A stretch of DNA of 8,428 nucleotides from contig CAZUAH010000594.1 in NCBI GenBank assembly GCA_964617665.1, positions 1 to 8,428 on the forward strand, written 5' to 3'. Within the stretch, counting starts at the first letter, position 1. Each line of letters begins with the position of its first letter. Below the pieces are notes generated by a model, which ran no database searches, was not told the origin of the DNA, and worked only from the letters and a program-made list of their open reading frames with translations. The position numbers were made by a program, and so were the translations under genes. Shown here piece after piece: positions 5,016 through 8,428 of this stretch. The DNA comes from JADHUC01 sp964617665 (GTDB lineage Bacteria; Planctomycetota; Planctomycetia; Pirellulales; Pirellulaceae).

Positions 5016-7322
5016 ATGAGCGGCCCTCCGCCGAATGCGCTTGGCGATGGCCAGAAGACAACGACAAGACAACGAACCCGCGCTGCCAAGCTTCCACTAA
5101 TGCGCAAGCTGCTGTACGGCGCGTTCGCAACGGCGGCCTTTTTTGGGCTGCTTGAGTTGACGTTGCTGGCGTTTGGCGTCGATCCGGCCTCTCACGAATC
5201 GGACCCTTTGATCGGTTTCAGCGGGCAATCGCCCCTATTCGTTCACAGCGAGTCGCCCTCGGGACAGCCGATTCTGGTGACCGCGGAGAATCGGCTGTCG
5301 TGGTTCAATCGGCAGTCGTTCTTGCGCGACAAGCCGACGGACGCCTATCGGATCTTTTGCTTGGGTGGGTCGACCACCTACGGCCGACCGTATGACGATA
5401 GGACCTCATTCGCTGGGTTTCTGCGGGCCTTTCTGCCGGAGATGGATCCGTCTCGGCAATGGGAAGTCATCAACGCCGGGGGCATTAGTTATGCAAGCTA
5501 CCGGATCGACGTACTGGCCCGCGAATTGGCGCAGTACCAACCTAACCTCTTCGTAATCTACACGGGGCACAACGAGTTTCTCGAAGACCGAACATACAAG
5601 TCGCTCATCGATACCCCGGAGCCGATTCGCCGCCTAGTCGGGCTTGCGAGTTGGTCGCGAACGTTTTCGCTGGCACAGCGCGTGCTGCGCGGCGCGCCCG
5701 AATCTCAGGATGGGGCGACGCTCCCGGCCGAGGTCGACGCGATCCTCGATCGTTCCGTCGGGCCGAGCGCCTACCATCGGGACGACCAATGGCGCGAACA
5801 GGTGCTTGCCCACTTCCAGTCCACACTCGGGCAAATCGTGGATGTCGCGCGAGATGCCGGCGCGGAAATCGTCTTCGTGGTTCCGGCCAGCAACCTGCGC
5901 GACTGCACGCCCTTCAAGAGCGAGCATCGAGACGACTTGACGAATGAGCAGATGCGGGAGTTCCGAGCCAACTTTCGTGCCGCCGAAGAGGCGTTCCAAG
6001 CCGGCAAGCTCGCCGAGGCTCTGACCGGAGTCAACCGCGCGATTCAGATCGACCCGCGCCACGCCGCAGCGCACTACTTGCGAGGCCGCGTGCTGATCGC
6101 GACGGGCGACACACAGGCGGCACGCCAAGCTCTCGTTCGAGCGCGTGAGGAAGACGTCTGCCCGTTACGGGCGTTCGAAGCGATCCAGGAAACCGTCCGC
6201 GACATCGCCGCGAAACGGAGGATACCAATGATCGACTTCGCGGACCTGATCGACCGCGAATCAAAAGACGGCATTCCTGGGTCCAACTGGTTCCTGGATC
6301 ACGTCCATCCAACCATCGAAGGGAATCAGCGATTGGCGCGTGAAGTGGCCAACGAACTCATCGAGATGAAGGTGGTGAGCACGCAGCCGTCATGGACTTC
6401 GGCCGAGTCTCATCGAGTCGCTCAACGGTTGGTGGATGAGATCGATCCCCGCGATCATGCGACAGCGCTGCGCAACTTGGCCAAGGTTCTGAGTTGGGCC
6501 GGCAAGGTTGACGAAGCCGATCGCCTTGCACTGCAGGCCGCGGTGCACTTGCCGAACGACGTGGAAGCCCTCAGGATGGCTGGCTCCGCCAAGCTCCAAC
6601 TCAACCAGACGACCGAGGCCAAGTCCCTGTTCGAGGCGGCGCTGCGCATTCAACCCGCCGACGCTCGTGCGTTATCCGGACTCGGCGAGGTCTACACTCG
6701 ATTTGGACAACACGAAGCCGCGCGTGGTTGTTTCGCACGGGCCGTTGCCATTGATCCCAAGCACGCTCCCGCGCAGTACAATCTCGGAAATGCTTTCCGC
6801 ATCCTCGGCCAACCGAAAGAGGCGGAGGCCGCTTACCGGAAGGCGATTTCACTTGCGCCGGATCAGCCAGACACGCACAAGAACCTTGGGTTAGTACTCT
6901 TTGCGCAAGGCGACGTCGATGGGACGGTTCGTCACTTCGAGGCCGCGCTGGCGCTGGAGGATCACGTTCCCCAACGCCATGCAGACCTCGGGTATGTTCT
7001 AATCGACGCCGGTGAACAGCGGCGTGCCGAGGCAGAGTTTCAAACGGCGCTGGCGATCAACCCGTCGTTCGTTCCCGCGATGTTCGGCATGGCTCTCTTG
7101 TGCGAAAAACGCGGTGACCTATCGCGTGCCAGGCAGTTGCTCCACGACGCGGTCCGCGTCGCGCCGAACGACGTGAACCTGCACTACTCTCTCGCCCGGT
7201 ATGCAATGCAGAGTGGCGATGCCGCAACCGCTAGGTCGGAACTGGAGACGGTTTTGACGCTTGATCCGAGCCATGCCGAAGCACGCCGACTTCGGGCGGT
7301 CGTCGATCAGGAGTCTCGATAA
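5016..7322 (+). CDS. Membrane-anchored SGNH-hydrolase-like protein with TPR insertion and eight C-terminal TPRs
   Basis: The start is ATG at 5016 with GGGAGAG at 5003-5009; an ATG at 5100 just before the membrane helix is a weaker option. The product is 768 residues. A basic N-terminus leads to one hydrophobic helix (about 32-53), so the rest is probably extracytoplasmic and anchored. SGNH blocks are recognisable: GGST with candidate nucleophile Ser119, NAGG at 153-156, GHNE at 184-187 with Asn186, and DHVHP with Asp428 and His431. About 70 residues between the third and last blocks (317-380) look like two TPR hairpins inserted in the catalytic domain. From about 481 to 755 run eight consecutive 34-residue TPRs (for example 586-619 and 620-653). 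The catalytic set is complete, so ester or acyl hydrolysis, or acyl transfer on a glycan, is plausible; the substrate is unknown. The TPRs would hold partner proteins. It is the last intact gene of the co-oriented envelope cluster. Confidence 0.9.
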   Translation: MSGPPPNALGDGQKTTTRQRTRAAKLPLMRKLLYGAFATAAFFGLLELTLLAFGVDPASHESDPLIGFSGQSPLFVHSESPSGQPILVTAENRLSWFNRQSFLRDKPTDAYRIFCLGGSTTYGRPYDDRTSFAGFLRAFLPEMDPSRQWEVINAGGISYASYRIDVLARELAQYQPNLFVIYTGHNEFLEDRTYKSLIDTPEPIRRLVGLASWSRTFSLAQRVLRGAPESQDGATLPAEVDAILDRSVGPSAYHRDDQWREQVLAHFQSTLGQIVDVARDAGAEIVFVVPASNLRDCTPFKSEHRDDLTNEQMREFRANFRAAEEAFQAGKLAEALTGVNRAIQIDPRHAAAHYLRGRVLIATGDTQAARQALVRAREEDVCPLRAFEAIQETVRDIAAKRRIPMIDFADLIDRESKDGIPGSNWFLDHVHPTIEGNQRLAREVANELIEMKVVSTQPSWTSAESHRVAQRLVDEIDPRDHATALRNLAKVLSWAGKVDEADRLALQAAVHLPNDVEALRMAGSAKLQLNQTTEAKSLFEAALRIQPADARALSGLGEVYTRFGQHEAARGCFARAVAIDPKHAPAQYNLGNAFRILGQPKEAEAAYRKAISLAPDQPDTHKNLGLVLFAQGDVDGTVRHFEAALALEDHVPQRHADLGYVLIDAGEQRRAEAEFQTALAINPSFVPAMFGMALLCEKRGDLSRARQLLHDAVRVAPNDVNLHYSLARYAMQSGDAATARSELETVLTLDPSHAEARRLRAVVDQESR

Positions 7323-7352
7323 ACGGACGCGTACGAGAATGTCAAACGCAAT

Positions 7353-7524
7353 TCAGGCGTGATTGTTGTGAGGCAAGGATTTGAGAATCGCAATCGGGCA
7401 GACCTGCTCCCTGTAGGTGGGGATATGCGCGGTTAGGCCAACGGTTTCAGAGCGAGCTGTTGGGCGTTTCGGTCACATCGACCGACCACAGTTTCGGCCG
7501 GCGAGACCGGCCAACCGGTATCAT
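7353..7524 (-). pseudogene. Frame-broken minus-strand reading frame, possible remnant of a dispersed gene or repeat
   Basis: Read on the minus strand from ATG at 7524-7522, the frame gives MIPVGRSRRPKLWSVDVTE and stops at 7449-7447. Shifting by one base near 7449 lets it continue as ETVGLTAHIPTYREQ and on to a stop at 7355-7353, about 56 codons in all. The two halves join smoothly, as if one base had been inserted. The text looks protein-like, but the open part antisense to the TPR remnant beyond 7540 is probably a shadow. I do not recognise the family; a transposase or small hypothetical protein carried by a dispersed repeat is possible. It lies against the broken 5' edge of the TPR remnant, so it may mark the rearrangement that truncated it. 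It may also be chance. Confidence 0.3.
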
Positions 7525-7527
7525 TAG

Positions 7528-7941
7528 GTTGACGGCACGGCATGGTCGCTCTCGGCCTCCGATCTGGCTGCCCAACTGAGTATCGCGGCGGCCTACGCCC
7601 GGCTCGACCGGTTTGACGAAGCGGAGGAGACGTACCGGAAGGCGGTCGAATTGGCGCCACGCCAATCCGGAGGCTATGCCGCGTTGGCGAGTTTCCTTCT
7701 ACAGACGGGACGCAAGTTCGACGAAGCCAAGGAATTGGCCTCGAAAGCGGTAGAGATGGAGCCGATGGCCAAGAATTACTTCCTGCTGAGCGTGTCCTGT
7801 GAAAGGACCGGAGATCTCGCCGGGGCCTCTTCCGCGGCGAAGCAGGCCATCGCCGTGGAGCCATACAATGAGCAGTATCAGAAGCTGAATCAGCGTTTGC
7901 AGCGGCTGATCCGGATTGGCGCACCGAACGAGTCTGATTAG
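7528..7941 (+). pseudogene. 5'-truncated TPR protein gene remnant
   Basis: After an in-frame stop at 7525-7527 the frame is open for 137 codons to TAG at 7939-7941. From about 7561 it reads as TPR helices: LAAQLSIAAAYARLDRFDEA and YRKAVELAP, then a second unit with FDEAKELASKAVEMEP and a third with GDLAGASSAAKQAIAVEP. It ends QRLQRLIRIGAPNESD, a natural-looking C-terminus. No credible start is seen: the first in-frame candidate, TTG at 7651, falls inside a repeat unit, and TPR-like coding continues upstream of it. So this is most likely the 3' end of a longer TPR gene whose front was lost at about 7528-7560. It shares the fold with the SGNH/TPR protein just upstream but is not a copy of its C-terminus. 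A short translated product from 7651 cannot be excluded. Confidence 0.7.
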
Positions 7942-7965
7942 CCGCTGACCGGATCACTCGCATCT

Positions 7966-7981
7966 TGTTGTCGAGACAACA
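7966..7981 (+). terminator. Hairpin after the TPR remnant
   Basis: TGTTGT (7966-7971) pairs perfectly with ACAACA (7976-7981) around a CGAG loop, 25 bases after the stop of the TPR remnant. No T-run follows directly. It may be the surviving transcript end of the original TPR gene. The remainder of 7942-8065 shows nothing else I recognise. Confidence 0.3.
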
Positions 7982-8065
7982 CGCGGGGTTAAAACGCTCA
8001 GCCGCCCTCCGGACTTCTTGAATCCCCTGCGTTCCCCCAATTAACTCTCCCAGCAACCTCCGCGT

Positions 8066-8271
8066 GACTACGGGCGACATGCGGTTGTCTCATTGGACGG
8101 CCATCCCGCGAAAAACGTCAAGAATCATGTCCACGATTGGAGAAGTTTGGCGGTTCTTGTTGGATGGACACTTGAGATACGAAACGAGGGCATTTCAATT
8201 TTGGCGATACAGTCGGATACAAACCGATACGAAGACGCAACTGAACTGCTGTGTTGGTCCACATAGAATTT
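8066..8271 (+). repeat. Long direct repeat, copy B, upstream of the gene starting at 8361
   Basis: This is the partner of the copy at 49-249, same orientation, about 8.0 kb away. It carries the 49-base invariant core (8123-8171), the complementary arms TGTCCA (8128-8133) and TGGACA (8165-8170), and the motif TCGGATACAAACCGATACG at 8213-8231. In that motif TCGG and CCGA could pair. A 5-base insertion relative to copy A shifts any reading frame in the middle, and a short ORF across it (8064-8309) diverges from that of copy A after the core. Copy B ends about 90 bases before the ATG at 8361. A short GC hairpin, GCGG-CTG-CCGC at 8294-8304, lies between them. Boundaries are approximate. Confidence 0.85.
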
Positions 8272-8360
8272 CCACCGACGCGGATGGCTTGACGCGGCTG
8301 CCGCATTGAAGACATACAGAGCTGAGGCAGCGGATCTGGATCCCCAACGGAGGCGTAACG

Positions 8361-8428
8361 ATGCATGCGGAGGAGCACGAACTGGGGCGGTGCGAGTTTG
8401 TCAGTAGAGATGCACGAGCTGCTGCGGT
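8361..8428 (+). CDS. Start of an unidentified gene, cut by the window end
   Basis: ATG at 8361 follows GGAGG at 8349-8353 with a 7-base spacer, a good initiation site. Twenty-two codons are visible, beginning MHAEEHELGRCEFVSRDARA, without a stop. No family can be recognised from so little. It stands behind repeat copy B as the Trp-rich gene at 357 stands behind copy A, but the visible N-terminus is not similar to that protein. A spurious frame is possible. Confidence 0.45.
   Translation, partial: MHAEEHELGRCEFVSRDARAAA

Noticed and set aside
7433..8080. 215-codon minus-strand open frame
   Set aside because: Most of it is antisense to convincing TPR coding sequence on the plus strand, and its composition (Arg/Pro/Ser-rich) is typical of a shadow frame.

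Overview
The window looks like a chromosomal stretch of a moderately GC-rich planctomycete, probably of the Pirellulales type. The order is inferred, not proven. The evidence is two genes of the DUF1559 family (type IV prepilin-like N-terminus, C-terminal H-X9-DG motif), which is hugely expanded in Planctomycetota. Each is followed by a small lipoprotein gene of a kind that typically accompanies DUF1559 genes there. A membrane-anchored SGNH-hydrolase/TPR protein follows. All convincing genes lie on the + strand.

Layout. Positions 1-356 hold no convincing gene; they carry the first copy (about 49-249) of a long direct repeat and then a hairpin (271-293). A GTG-started gene (357-1415) encodes 352 residues made mostly of four tandem 75-76-residue tryptophan-rich repeats that I cannot assign to a named family. 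After 243 bases with a strong hairpin and a short motif shared with the long repeat comes DUF1559 gene 1 (1659-2696), then a 96-residue lipoprotein gene (2857-3147). DUF1559 gene 2 (3385-4386) is followed by a 150-residue lipoprotein resembling the carboxypeptidase-regulatory-like family (4469-4921). Next is the 768-residue SGNH/TPR gene (5016-7322). Downstream is a scarred region: a frame-broken minus-strand reading frame (7353-7524) abuts a 5'-truncated TPR gene remnant (7528-7941). The second copy of the long direct repeat (about 8066-8271) precedes a new reading frame starting at 8361 that runs off the window.

How the parts fit. The two DUF1559-lipoprotein pairs and the SGNH/TPR gene are co-oriented with gaps of about 80-240 bases. 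All carry export or membrane-anchoring signals, so they probably serve the cell envelope or surface. DUF1559 gene 2, the second lipoprotein and the SGNH/TPR gene are the likeliest operon. The most unusual points are the roughly 200-bp element repeated about 8 kb apart, each copy lying upstream of a different gene start at nearly the same distance and containing a 49-base invariant core, and the tryptophan-rich repeat protein. No tRNA, rRNA, CRISPR array or complete insertion sequence was seen.
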